Numbered from the stretch's first letter, positions 1-6,021 are shown. The stretch is 6,101 nt of DNA from JAEHDI01 sp035455185 (GCA_035455185.1 DATIFQ010000268.1:1-6101), one strand, 5' to 3'. Program-made: numbers and translations. Notes: generated by a model not told the origin, from the sequence alone.

Positions 1-5
1 AACAA

Positions 6-926
6 ATGAAGCTTTGGGCGGTACTGTTCGCCGTGGCCGTGGTGGCGGCCGGACAGACGGAGCCGCAAACGGAAGAACGGCGGGTCCAGGTCATCCGCCA
101 TGTCGCCGCGGGGGTCCAACCGGCGCCGGGTGCGCCGGGGGCGGATGTGCTCCGTTTCGTCTCGAGCGAGTTCGCGTGGAGCGATAAGCTCGTGAAAAAC
201 GCACCGTATTCGGCGGAAGCGGTCACCGAGACGACCCAGATACTCGCCGACGGCAACCGTATTGTGAACAAGAGCAGCGCTCTCGTGTACAGGGACAGTG
301 ACGGCCGCACACGGCGTGAGCAGACGCTGACCCACATCGGTCCGTGGGCGTCACAGAGCCCTCAAACCCGGGTATTTCTCAACGATCCCGTGGCCGGCGT
401 CGGCTACATTCTCGAGCCCGAGAATCAAATCGCCCGGAAAATCGCGCGACCGCCCAGACTGCCGGAAGAGAAGGGACTGACGGAAGCCGCCGTCCCAGCC
501 GAGTTCCACCTGCCGGTTCCGCCGCCTCCGCAAGGCGAGGCGTCCAACGTGATGTTTGTGGCGGCAGCGGGCTCGACGCATTCGGCACTCTCCCGCGGTA
601 GTGCGGAGTACAAGACCGAATCACTGGGCAAACAATCCATCGAAGGAGTAACAGCGGAAGGAAATCGTACGACGACCACCATCCCAGCCGGCGAGATCGG
701 TAACGAAAGACCGATCGTGACGGTTTCCGAACGCTGGTACTCGGCGGAATTGCAGACGATCGTTCTCACCAAACAGAACGACCCGCGGTTTGGGGAGACG
801 ACGTACAGGCTCACAAATATCCAGCGGGCGGAGCCGCCGCAGCCGCTGTTCGAACCGCCGCCGGGTTACACGATCCAAGATCAGGACAAGATGATCCAGA
901 TGTTCATGAAGAAAAAAGACGACTAG
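6..926 (+). CDS. Secreted hypothetical protein, Acidobacteria-type family
   Basis: A 306-residue protein of unknown function. The N-terminus has a short positive start (MK) followed by a hydrophobic Ala/Val-rich stretch to about residue 16, which reads as a Sec signal peptide, so the mature protein is probably periplasmic or outside the cell. No membrane segment follows and no catalytic motif is recognisable. Residues about 50-150 contain SAEAVTETTQILADGNRI, then a YRDSDGRTRREQ segment and a NDPVAGVGYILEP segment. Residues about 205-295 contain ESLGKQSIEGVTAEGNRTTT, IPAGEIGNE, SERWYS and YRLTNIQ. From memory these blocks recur in secreted hypothetical proteins of Solibacter-like Acidobacteria, sometimes near regulatory genes; their function is not established. 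The ATG at 6 is preceded by only five bases, so the ribosome binding site cannot be seen and an earlier in-frame start is not excluded, but the signal peptide fits this start. The C-terminus is Lys/Asp-rich. The gene converges on rnpB, with 44 bases between them. Confidence 0.85.
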   Translation: MKLWAVLFAVAVVAAGQTEPQTEERRVQVIRHVAAGVQPAPGAPGADVLRFVSSEFAWSDKLVKNAPYSAEAVTETTQILADGNRIVNKSSALVYRDSDGRTRREQTLTHIGPWASQSPQTRVFLNDPVAGVGYILEPENQIARKIARPPRLPEEKGLTEAAVPAEFHLPVPPPPQGEASNVMFVAAAGSTHSALSRGSAEYKTESLGKQSIEGVTAEGNRTTTTIPAGEIGNERPIVTVSERWYSAELQTIVLTKQNDPRFGETTYRLTNIQRAEPPQPLFEPPPGYTIQDQDKMIQMFMKKKDD

Positions 927-932
927 CTTGAG

Positions 933-960
933 CCCCTTTGTCGCGGCTCTGCCGCCGGGG
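933..960. terminator. Possible hairpin between convergent gene 1 and rnpB
   Basis: An inverted repeat of 5 bp, GCGGC (943-947) with GCCGC (951-955), has a three-base loop. It lies inside an outer CCCC/GGGG pair (933-936 with 957-960) and is separated from it asymmetrically by six and one bases. It sits just after the stop of the first gene and just past the 3' end of rnpB on the other strand. No T-run follows on either strand, so it is not a classical intrinsic terminator. It may act as a weak bidirectional barrier or an RNA 3'-end structure. Confidence 0.3.
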
Positions 961-970
961 TGGTGATCGC

Positions 971-1347
971 AGGTGACTTGCTGAGAGGCCCGCCGGACGA
1001 TAAGCCGGTTTCTGTACCCTCGCGGGCGGCAGTCATTCCTCTGGGCCCGGCATTACTGCCGGGCTCTTGCGACCTACCCGAGAGTCGAACGGAGCGGGCC
1101 GCTCCTCCCCTCCTATTTGGTCTTGCTCCGCGTGGGGTTTACCCTGCCAGCCGAATCGCTCCAGCCGCGGTGCGCTCTTACCGCACCTTTTCACCCTTAC
1201 CTCCCCGAAACCGGGAAGGCGGTGTATTTTCTGTGGCACTTTCCGTGATCCGTTTCCGGACCCCCGGCCGTTAGCCGGCACGCTGCCCTATGGAGACCGG
1301 ACTTTCCTCCCCCTTGCGGGAGCGACTGCCTGTCCGGAGAACCTCTC
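971..1347 (-). ncRNA. rnpB: RNase P RNA, bacterial class A (rnpB)
   Basis: This is the catalytic RNA of RNase P, which removes 5' leaders from tRNA precursors together with the RnpA protein. Read on the minus strand, it has the universal 5' P4 block GAGGAAAGTCCGG (1297-1309) followed by CATAGGGCAG (1283-1292). It then has the segment GGTAAGGGTGAAAAGG and the following GGTAAGAGCGCACCG (1169-1201), then GCAAGACCAAATAGG (1112-1126), and the 3' P4 block ACAGAAACCGGCTTATCG (998-1015). The ends pair: 1332-1347 with 983-998 form a P1 helix of 16 positions with 13 Watson-Crick pairs, two G-U pairs and one mismatch. GGCAGTC and GACTGCC form P2. P3 is a very short hairpin (CTCCC/GGGAG). The stem CCCGGCA/TGCCGGG carries a GTAA (GNRA) loop, as expected for P18. 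The ends were set from P1 and a 3' tail ending ACCT as in E. coli, giving about 377 nt; a few bases either way are uncertain. Reading frames over this stretch have no support. Confidence 0.96.
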
Positions 1348-1354
1348 GGTTATA

Positions 1355-1382
1355 ATTATCGCATTTAATTTATTAGCCGCAA
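1355..1382 (-). promoter_or_regulatory. rnpB promoter (-10 and -35)
   Basis: Read on the minus strand, GATAAT (1355-1360) matches the sigma-70 -10 consensus at five of six positions and lies exactly seven bases before the predicted first base of RNase P RNA at 1347. A weak -35, TTGCGG (1377-1382), is 16 bases further upstream. The surrounding DNA is strikingly AT-rich for this GC-rich region. The position relative to the RNA 5' end is the strongest argument. Confidence 0.65.
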
Positions 1383-1393
1383 GAATTCCGGGG

Positions 1394-1421
1394 CTTAAAA
1401 TCCACCAATCCGTAGTATATT
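1394..1421 (+). promoter_or_regulatory. Possible promoter of the large envelope protein gene
   Basis: TATATT (1416-1421) resembles a -10 box. CTTAAA (1394-1399), 16 bases upstream, is a poor -35 match. It lies in the AT-rich divergent region shared with rnpB and would give a leader of roughly 80 bases. That leader contains a small inverted repeat, GTTAC-GG-GTAAC (1428-1439). I recognise no riboswitch in the leader. The call rests on weak sequence matches only. Confidence 0.3.
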
Positions 1422-1492
1422 CGATTAGTTACGGGTAACCCCGAAGCTTTGAGAAATCGGCCCGGCAGGTCAACCCGAGCGAGTATTTTAAT

Positions 1493-1500
1493 GGAGGAGA
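1493..1500 (+). promoter_or_regulatory. Ribosome binding site deciding the start at 1508
   Basis: GGAGGAGA is a strong Shine-Dalgarno sequence. Its spacing to the ATG at 1508 is 7-10 bases depending on which GGAG is used, against 0-4 for the in-frame TTG at 1502, so ATG is preferred. An ATG at 1491 overlaps the motif but opens only a four-codon frame ending in TGA at 1503-1505. Confidence 0.7.
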
Positions 1501-1507
1501 GTTGAAA

Positions 1508-4471
1508 ATGCGGCACAGGCACACGCTGCTTTTGGTTCTCATCATCTCAGCCCTGGGCTACACGACGACCATGTCAGGCCAGGGCCTGACGACGACCGCA
1601 GCGAAGGACGATTGGGAAGAGATCAACTTCGAGTTCAATTCATCCATTCTGTCCGACGGCTACCCCAGCCTGTTGCGGCTCGCTGAGTTGCTGGGTCAGA
1701 ACCCCGACTACAAGGTGACGGTAGAGGGGCACACCGACGCGATCGGATCTGACCGCTACAACGACAAACTGGCGCGGGCGCGCTCGGAAACAGTAAAGAG
1801 CTTTCTGCTGAAGTACGGCGCACAGGCGAACCAAGTGACAACGTCGGGACGCGGCAAGCGTGAGCCGAAGGTCGACAACCGCACGAAGGAAGCGCGGTTC
1901 ATCAACCGTCGGGTCGTAATGACGGTCCGGGACGGCCAAGGAAAGATCGTGAGCGCCGGCGGCGTCGGCGACGCAATCAAGGCCCTCCAGGAAATCGCCA
2001 AGAAACAGGAAGACTGCTGCAACGAAATCCTGAAAAAGCTCGACAAGCTGGATGAAATTCTGGCGATGCTGCGCGACCTCAAGCAAGAGAACGAGGGTCT
2101 GAAGGCGGACGTGGCCAACTTGAAGCAGGCGCAAAGCGGCCTCAAGGATCAGGTAGCCTCGCTTCCGAAGCCGCCGGAGAAGGCGGAGCTGGCGCAGATC
2201 ATGGAGACGACCGCGAAGAAGGCGATCGATGAATCACGGCCGAAGCGCTTCGCTCTGCTGGGCCTCAACGCCGGTCCGGACATGACGGGCAACCTGAGCG
2301 TAACCGGAAAGGGCCGGTACTTCGCGCCTTTCGGCGAGCACCACGCGCTGCAAGCGGAGGCCGAATACCTGCGTTACTTCGATCGCCAGGAAGGGCAGTT
2401 CGACGTCGGTCTGGTCAACCGGTACAAGAACTTCCAGGCCGGCATGTTCTCGAGTTTCAAGCGTGTGGATATGAAGGAGTACAGCTCGGGCGGCACTCTC
2501 GGCCAGGCGGCCGTGGCCATGGATTACCTCTTCTCGCGCGGGCGCATCGGGATGTTTGGGACCAAGGCGTTCCTGGATAACCCGGTGATCCATCGCGCCG
2601 GCATAAGCCGCAACATTTTCGAAGAGACATACCTGAGCGTTGTGGACCAGATCGGCGGCAGCACACAGATCGGGTTGCACAAAGACGCCTACATCGAGGG
2701 CAACCTCGGCGCGCTCTTCCGCAAGGGCGGCAGCAACCGGCCTGGCGGCATGGTGCGATTCGTGCAGCCGATCAATCCGAGCTGGGCTTTCACGATGGAA
2801 GCGGGCCTGAACGAGACGCTGGTCGGCGTGAATAACAGCGGCCGCGTGGTGTTCGGACTGCAGTTCGGCAACTGGGTGCGGCCGAAGGATTTCGTCGGCC
2901 TGAATCATCCGGTCCCCATGGACGTTCCACGCGTCCGGTACGAAGTGCTGAAGAAGCGGGTGCGCACGGGCAACGACCCGCCGGTGGCCGACGCGGGTGC
3001 GGACCAGATTGGCGTGGCCGCGGGCCCGATCACGCTGGATGGCTCGAATTCGTATGACCCGGACGGCGACCCGATTACGTTCGAGTGGGCGCAGACCGCA
3101 GGCCCACAGGTGCCGCTCTCGGGCATGAATACCGCCCAGGCCTCATTCACCGCGGCTGACGGCCAGAGCTACACGTTCCGCCTGATGGTGAAGGACGACA
3201 AGGGCGGCGAGAGCAGAGCGCGGGTAACCGTGACCACGGCGGCGGCGCCGTCGGTGAAGATTGTCCGGTTCACCGCGAATCCGCAGTCGATCCGAGCCGG
3301 CGAGACGACCACCATCGTGTGGGAAGTCCAGAACGCCGACGAGGTGAGCATCAGCGGCCTCGGGAAGGTGGATCCGAAGGCCGGCACATCGACGGTGGCG
3401 CCGACTCAGACCACGATGTACACGCTGACTGCGAAGAACGGGACCAGCGAGGTCAGCGAGACGCTCACTGTACAGGTTCAACGGGCCGACGCTCGCGTCC
3501 TCCGCTTCATGGCGACTCCAACCAACATCAACGCTGGGGAAGCGGCAACGCTAACGTGGGAGACCGAGAACGCCACGGAAGTGAGCATTAGCGGCGTTGG
3601 CGCCGTGGCGCCGAACGGCAGCACGGCGGTCTCGCCCACGCAAACGACCACCTACACGCTGACGGCGAAGAATCCGTACGGCGAAGCTTCGGCCGCGGCC
3701 ACGATCACCGTGGCCCCAGGCCCGCGCATCGTCCGCTTCACGGCGACCCCAACCGAGATCCTGCCCACCGAGCAGTCCCAGTTGGTTTGGGAGGTCGAGG
3801 GCGCCACGGAGGTGACGATCAGCGGCCTCGGCAAGGTGAACGCCAGCGGGACCTCTACGGTCAGTCCGCCGGACACAACGACTTACGTGCTGACCGCCAA
3901 GGGTGGACAGGGCGATGTCACCGCCAGCGCGGTGGTGACGGTGATCAAGCCGGCGAAGATCCTCGACTTCGTCGCTGATCCGCCGAGGATCGGGCAGGCT
4001 GGCGACGCGACCACGCTCCGGTGGCAGACCGAAAACGCCGACGAAGTGATCATTACCGGAGTCGGTTCCGTCCCGGTGAACGGATCGGTTCAGGTGAAGC
4101 CGACCTCGGACGTGAGTTACACGCTGATTGCCTACGGGCGGCGAACGCAGGCGACCGCGCTTGTCATCGTTCGCGTCGCCACCGGCGGTGTCAACCATCC
4201 GCCGGTGGCGGATGCGGGGCCGAACGCCGTGACCATCGATCCACAACTCCGGCTGGACGGCTCCAGGTCCTACGACCCGGACGGCGACCCGATCACGTTC
4301 TCGTGGCGGAATCTGGGTCCGCGGCAAGCGGAGATCAGCAATGGCACCACGCCGATCCCGGTCGTGAAGTTCATGAACGGCTGGGGCGACTACGCGTTCG
4401 AATTGACGGTCACCGATTCGCGGGGCGCGAGCAGTACGGCGACCGTCCATATCCAGTATCGCGATCCGTAG
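1508..4471 (+). CDS. OmpA-domain / beta-barrel / PKD-Ig repeat outer-membrane protein
   Basis: A 987-residue envelope protein that probably links outer membrane, peptidoglycan and an adhesive or scaffolding array. In order it has: a signal peptide (about 1-25); an OmpA-type peptidoglycan-binding domain (about 38-140) with GHTD (Asp77), LARAR (Arg92) and SGRGKREP, Asp77 and Arg92 being the expected diaminopimelate-binding pair; a charged coiled coil (about 157-219) holding adjacent Cys170-Cys171, the only cysteines; a Gly/aromatic-rich region (about 247-461) with alternating strands ending VVFGLQFGNW, read as a beta-barrel; a Pro-rich linker; a PKD domain (489-580) with SYDPDGDP; four Ig-like repeats (581-891); and a second PKD domain (896-987). 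Domain order is reversed from classical OmpA. The start is the ATG at 1508, ten bases after GGAGG (1493-1497). An in-frame TTG at 1502 adds two residues but sits only four bases from that motif. The gene is divergent from rnpB and ends at a strong terminator. The OmpA and PKD calls are firm; the barrel is inferred. Confidence 0.9.
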   Translation: MRHRHTLLLVLIISALGYTTTMSGQGLTTTAAKDDWEEINFEFNSSILSDGYPSLLRLAELLGQNPDYKVTVEGHTDAIGSDRYNDKLARARSETVKSFLLKYGAQANQVTTSGRGKREPKVDNRTKEARFINRRVVMTVRDGQGKIVSAGGVGDAIKALQEIAKKQEDCCNEILKKLDKLDEILAMLRDLKQENEGLKADVANLKQAQSGLKDQVASLPKPPEKAELAQIMETTAKKAIDESRPKRFALLGLNAGPDMTGNLSVTGKGRYFAPFGEHHALQAEAEYLRYFDRQEGQFDVGLVNRYKNFQAGMFSSFKRVDMKEYSSGGTLGQAAVAMDYLFSRGRIGMFGTKAFLDNPVIHRAGISRNIFEETYLSVVDQIGGSTQIGLHKDAYIEGNLGALFRKGGSNRPGGMVRFVQPINPSWAFTMEAGLNETLVGVNNSGRVVFGLQFGNWVRPKDFVGLNHPVPMDVPRVRYEVLKKRVRTGNDPPVADAGADQIGVAAGPITLDGSNSYDPDGDPITFEWAQTAGPQVPLSGMNTAQASFTAADGQSYTFRLMVKDDKGGESRARVTVTTAAAPSVKIVRFTANPQSIRAGETTTIVWEVQNADEVSISGLGKVDPKAGTSTVAPTQTTMYTLTAKNGTSEVSETLTVQVQRADARVLRFMATPTNINAGEAATLTWETENATEVSISGVGAVAPNGSTAVSPTQTTTYTLTAKNPYGEASAAATITVAPGPRIVRFTATPTEILPTEQSQLVWEVEGATEVTISGLGKVNASGTSTVSPPDTTTYVLTAKGGQGDVTASAVVTVIKPAKILDFVADPPRIGQAGDATTLRWQTENADEVIITGVGSVPVNGSVQVKPTSDVSYTLIAYGRRTQATALVIVRVATGGVNHPPVADAGPNAVTIDPQLRLDGSRSYDPDGDPITFSWRNLGPRQAEISNGTTPIPVVKFMNGWGDYAFELTVTDSRGASSTATVHIQYRDP
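2972..3247 (+). repeat. PKD domain copy 1
   Basis: This encodes residues 489-580 of the envelope protein. It opens PPVADAGADQ and contains LDGSNSYDPDGDPITFEW, the standard PKD core, then QTAGPQVPLSG and the closing VKDDKGGES. A second copy lies at 4193-4468. The two share an identical 20-base block (3056-3075 and 4274-4293), so they are likely paralogous duplicates. Confidence 0.85.
3248..4180 (+). repeat. Array of four Ig-like repeats of 77-79 codons
   Basis: Four tandem units lie at 3248-3484, 3485-3715, 3716-3946 and 3947-4180 (79, 77, 77 and 78 codons). Each follows the pattern: hydrophobic-x-x-F-x-A-x-P, then an I/G-rich turn, W-x-x-E/Q-(N/G)-A-(D/T)-E-V, I-(S/T)-G-(L/V)-G, and a TxxYxLxA strand near the end. 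Unit 4 is the most diverged, with ITGVGS and SYTLIAYG. The units are clearly homologous in protein but not near-identical in DNA, so the duplication is not recent. Such beta-sandwich repeats commonly form extended stalks in bacterial surface proteins. Confidence 0.9.
4193..4468 (+). repeat. PKD domain copy 2
   Basis: This encodes residues 896-987, the extreme C-terminus of the envelope protein. It opens HPPVADAGPN and contains LDGSRSYDPDGDPITFSW, then WGDYAFELTVTDSRGASS. It is homologous to copy 1 at 2972-3247, and together the two bracket the Ig array. No sorting signal, membrane anchor or terminal aromatic follows; the protein ends QYRDP. Confidence 0.85.
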
Positions 4472-4498
4472 TTCTCAGTGAAGTCGCGAAAAATCGAA

Positions 4499-4526
4499 GG
4501 GCGCGCCCTGCGGCGCGCCCTTTTTT
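4499..4526 (+). terminator. Strong intrinsic terminator, possibly bidirectional
   Basis: A perfect 9-bp GC-only stem, GGGCGCGCC (4499-4507) with GGCGCGCCC (4512-4520), has the four-base loop CTGC and is followed by six T (4521-4526). It lies 27 bases after the stop of the envelope protein gene. On the minus strand the same stem starts 12 bases after the stop of the C26 hydrolase and is followed by TTCGATTTTT, so it may also end that transcript, less efficiently. Confidence 0.92.
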
Positions 4527-4532
4527 GCTTGG

Positions 4533-5183
4533 CTATCTTCCTGCCGCCCGCCCCTGTCTCATCGCATCCCGAAAGGCCTCGAAGATTTGCGAGTCTGGTC
4601 CGTCCGTGCGCGCTTCTGGATGCCACTGCACCGCCAGCACAAAACGCTTTCCGGGCAACTCCAGCGCTTCCACCACGTTGTCCGGCGCCCTCGCGGTAAC
4701 CACGAGCCCGCTCGCAACTTTGTCCACGCATTGATGGTGGCGTGAATTGACACCGTAGTCGTCCACTCCCAGGATCGATTCCAGTCTGCTGCCGGATGCG
4801 ATTTGGATCCGGTGAACCTCCGGCCGCCCCGGAAATCGATGCCCTTCAAGGTGCTGCGTCAGCGTACCTCCCAGCGCGACATTGAACAGTTGGACCCCGC
4901 GGCAGATCGCTAGCACTGGAAGGTCGCGGTCCAGCGCCTCGTGCAAGAGGGCGCTTTCGAGGCGGTCGCGCGCCTGGTCCGGTTCATCCGTCTCGGGCTG
5001 GCGTGAAGCGCCATACAGGGCGGGATCGATATCGGTTCCTCCGGCCAGCAACAGGCCGTCGAGCCCGGCAAGCGTGGTGACATTCTCGACCGGCTGAATC
5101 CCCGCGCCATTCAGCGCGTCACGGTACGACCCGCGCTTGCTCTCCGGTGTGCCAATTCCAAACGGCAGTGCCACTCTGATCAC
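4533..5183 (-). CDS. Peptidase C26 / gamma-glutamyl-GABA hydrolase-like protein
   Basis: A 216-residue cytoplasmic class I glutamine amidotransferase-like hydrolase of the peptidase C26 family (PuuD-like), whose members cleave gamma-glutamyl amide bonds such as that of gamma-glutamyl-GABA. Visible motifs are GLLLAGGTDIDPALYG (residues 43-58), the nucleophile elbow AICRGVQLFN with Cys94, GGTLTQHL, VNSRHHQ (145-151), and QWHPE with His188 and Glu190 completing the triad. It is shorter than PuuD (about 254 residues), mainly at the N-terminus and in loops, but all catalytic elements are present. The start is GTG at 5183, preceded by AGAAGGGGGGG with good spacing; no in-frame ATG lies nearby. It lies 101 bases downstream of the MBL-fold gene on the same strand and converges on the envelope protein gene. 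No polyamine genes are visible, so the true substrate is unknown and the symbol puuD is not applied. Confidence 0.9.
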   Translation of the reverse strand: MIRVALPFGIGTPESKRGSYRDALNGAGIQPVENVTTLAGLDGLLLAGGTDIDPALYGASRQPETDEPDQARDRLESALLHEALDRDLPVLAICRGVQLFNVALGGTLTQHLEGHRFPGRPEVHRIQIASGSRLESILGVDDYGVNSRHHQCVDKVASGLVVTARAPDNVVEALELPGKRFVLAVQWHPEARTDGPDSQIFEAFRDAMRQGRAAGR

Positions 5184-5224
5184 GCGCGCCCCCCCTTCTC
5201 ATACCGGAAGAAATGGGGCTGGCT

Positions 5225-5269
5225 GCCATCTCGCCGTTGTTGCGAAGTGGCTGTCTGTCCCTATTTTTT
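5225..5269. repeat. Imperfect hairpin plus short repeat-like sequence between two enzymes
   Basis: GCCATCTCGC (5225-5234) and GCGAAGTGGC (5242-5251) form a ten-position stem with eight Watson-Crick pairs, one G-T and one mismatch, around a seven-base loop. It is followed by TGTCTGTCCCTATTTTTT (5252-5269). On the minus strand this last part reads as an A-run followed by TAGGGACAGACA, which resembles, from memory, a dispersed sequence found near REP-type transposase repeats in many bacteria. Only one copy is present here, so repeat status cannot be shown. Confidence 0.35.
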
Positions 5270-5284
5270 CGTGCCCATCTCCCC

Positions 5285-6010
5285 TTACCCGCCGAAGGCT
5301 TCCCGGAAGACCGTGGTCAGATCAAGCAACGCTTGCTCGCCGTTCCCGGTGAAACTCGAGCCGTGCATGATGGCCAGCGTCTTCGGCTTCAGGTCCGCCA
5401 GCTTTTTGAGGATTTCCGCGGTCATCGGCGTATAGGGGACGTAATCCGCCAGCGGTCCTTTCTGGTACTCGAGAATGGTAGCTTTGCTGCGTCCGAGGAC
5501 CTCAGAGCTGGTGACCGGCTCCCCATCGCCGGCATGGTGGAACAGGTCCGAACACAGCAGGGTCCGCTGCGTCTCTTCGAACAGCAGTCCGGCATCCCAA
5601 CCGTGAGGCAGGTGTTTGGTGGAGCAAAAACGGAAGCGATATTTCCCGGTGGCCAGCACATCTCCGTCGGTTAAGCCGCGGGAGGGGCGAATCGCGTAGT
5701 CGTCCACACCCACGATGGTACCGACCAGACTGCAGGCGGCCTGCGCCGAGGGCGCCATCTCGAGCCAGTGATTGAGCGCGCCGCACTCGTCCGACTCGAA
5801 ATGGCTGAAGGCGATCCAACGGAGCTTGGACGGATCCAACACGCGGCCGACCGCTTCGCGCACCAGGGGAAACATACCGCGAAGGCCCGCATGAAACAGC
5901 AAAGGTTCATCGTCCTTGATCAGGAAGTGGTTGAACTGCAACTGGTACTCCGGCACGTATACGCAAATGCGATGCACGTCCGGCGCAATCTCATCGACTC
6001 TGGCGGTCAC
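5285..6010 (-). CDS. Flavodiiron/ODP-like metallo-beta-lactamase-fold protein
   Basis: A 241-residue soluble protein of the metallo-beta-lactamase fold, closest in motif layout to the oxygen-binding di-iron domain of flavodiiron proteins. Candidate metal ligands are His70, Glu72 and Asp74 in SHFESDECG, His133 or His136 in KHLPHGWD, Asp155 in CSDLFHH, and His216 in IMHGSS. The H-x-E-x-D spacing is typical of di-iron flavodiiron sites rather than the H-x-H-x-D-H of zinc hydrolases. The position that is the next histidine in classical members is Glu75 here. There is no C-terminal flavodoxin domain, so electrons, if needed, must come from a separate partner. Flavodiiron proteins reduce oxygen or nitric oxide; stand-alone ODP domains can act as oxygen sensors. 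Which applies cannot be told. The start is GTG at 6010, six bases after GGAGG (6017-6021). The C26 hydrolase follows on the same strand after about 100 bases, so co-transcription is possible. Confidence 0.85.
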   Translation of the reverse strand: MTARVDEIAPDVHRICVYVPEYQLQFNHFLIKDDEPLLFHAGLRGMFPLVREAVGRVLDPSKLRWIAFSHFESDECGALNHWLEMAPSAQAACSLVGTIVGVDDYAIRPSRGLTDGDVLATGKYRFRFCSTKHLPHGWDAGLLFEETQRTLLCSDLFHHAGDGEPVTSSEVLGRSKATILEYQKGPLADYVPYTPMTAEILKKLADLKPKTLAIMHGSSFTGNGEQALLDLTTVFREAFGG

Positions 6011-6016
6011 ACCGCA

Positions 6017-6021
6017 CCTCC
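6017..6021 (-). promoter_or_regulatory. Ribosome binding site of the MBL-fold gene
   Basis: Minus-strand GGAGG lies six bases before the GTG at 6010. It supports a GTG start where no in-frame ATG is available nearby. Further upstream, TATACA (within 6062-6070) could be a -10 box but lacks a convincing -35. A 5-bp inverted repeat, GACTC-CC-GAGTC (6042-6053), lies between and could be an operator, without further support. Confidence 0.6.

Noticed and set aside
960..1438. Overlapping reading frames on both strands of 82-123 codons
   Set aside because: They lie over or run out of RNase P RNA, whose conserved sequences and helices explain the stretch; none has a ribosome binding site or a recognisable protein pattern.
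1491..1505. Four-codon upstream frame overlapping the ribosome binding site of the envelope gene
   Set aside because: The ATG has no ribosome binding site of its own in a suitable place and the frame probably arises by chance from ATGGAGGAG.
1428..1507. Possible riboswitch in the leader of the envelope gene
   Set aside because: I compared it with the c-di-GMP riboswitch core and did not find the expected conserved segments; only a 5-bp inverted repeat is visible.
2234..2908. A 224-codon open frame antisense to the barrel region
   Set aside because: Its His/Ala/Glu-rich composition and lack of motifs fit an antisense shadow; the opposite strand encodes a continuous multidomain protein.
3248..4180. 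Tandem repeats as a CRISPR-like or recent DNA repeat array
   Set aside because: The period is about 231-237 bases, in frame and diverged at DNA level; these are protein domain repeats, not CRISPR or satellite DNA.
3551..4450. A 299-codon open frame antisense to the Ig/PKD repeats
   Set aside because: It is rich in Arg, Gly, Asp and His, with the composition of a GC-rich antisense shadow, and has no motif; the sense frame encodes clear homologous repeats.
4021..4734. A 237-codon plus-strand frame crossing the end of the envelope gene, the terminator and the C26 gene
   Set aside because: It runs through a strong terminator and across two well-supported genes in other frames, and its product is Arg-rich with no domain.
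5213..5674. A 153-codon plus-strand frame opposite the MBL-fold gene
   Set aside because: It is antisense to a gene with a complete set of metal-binding motifs and shows no protein pattern of its own.
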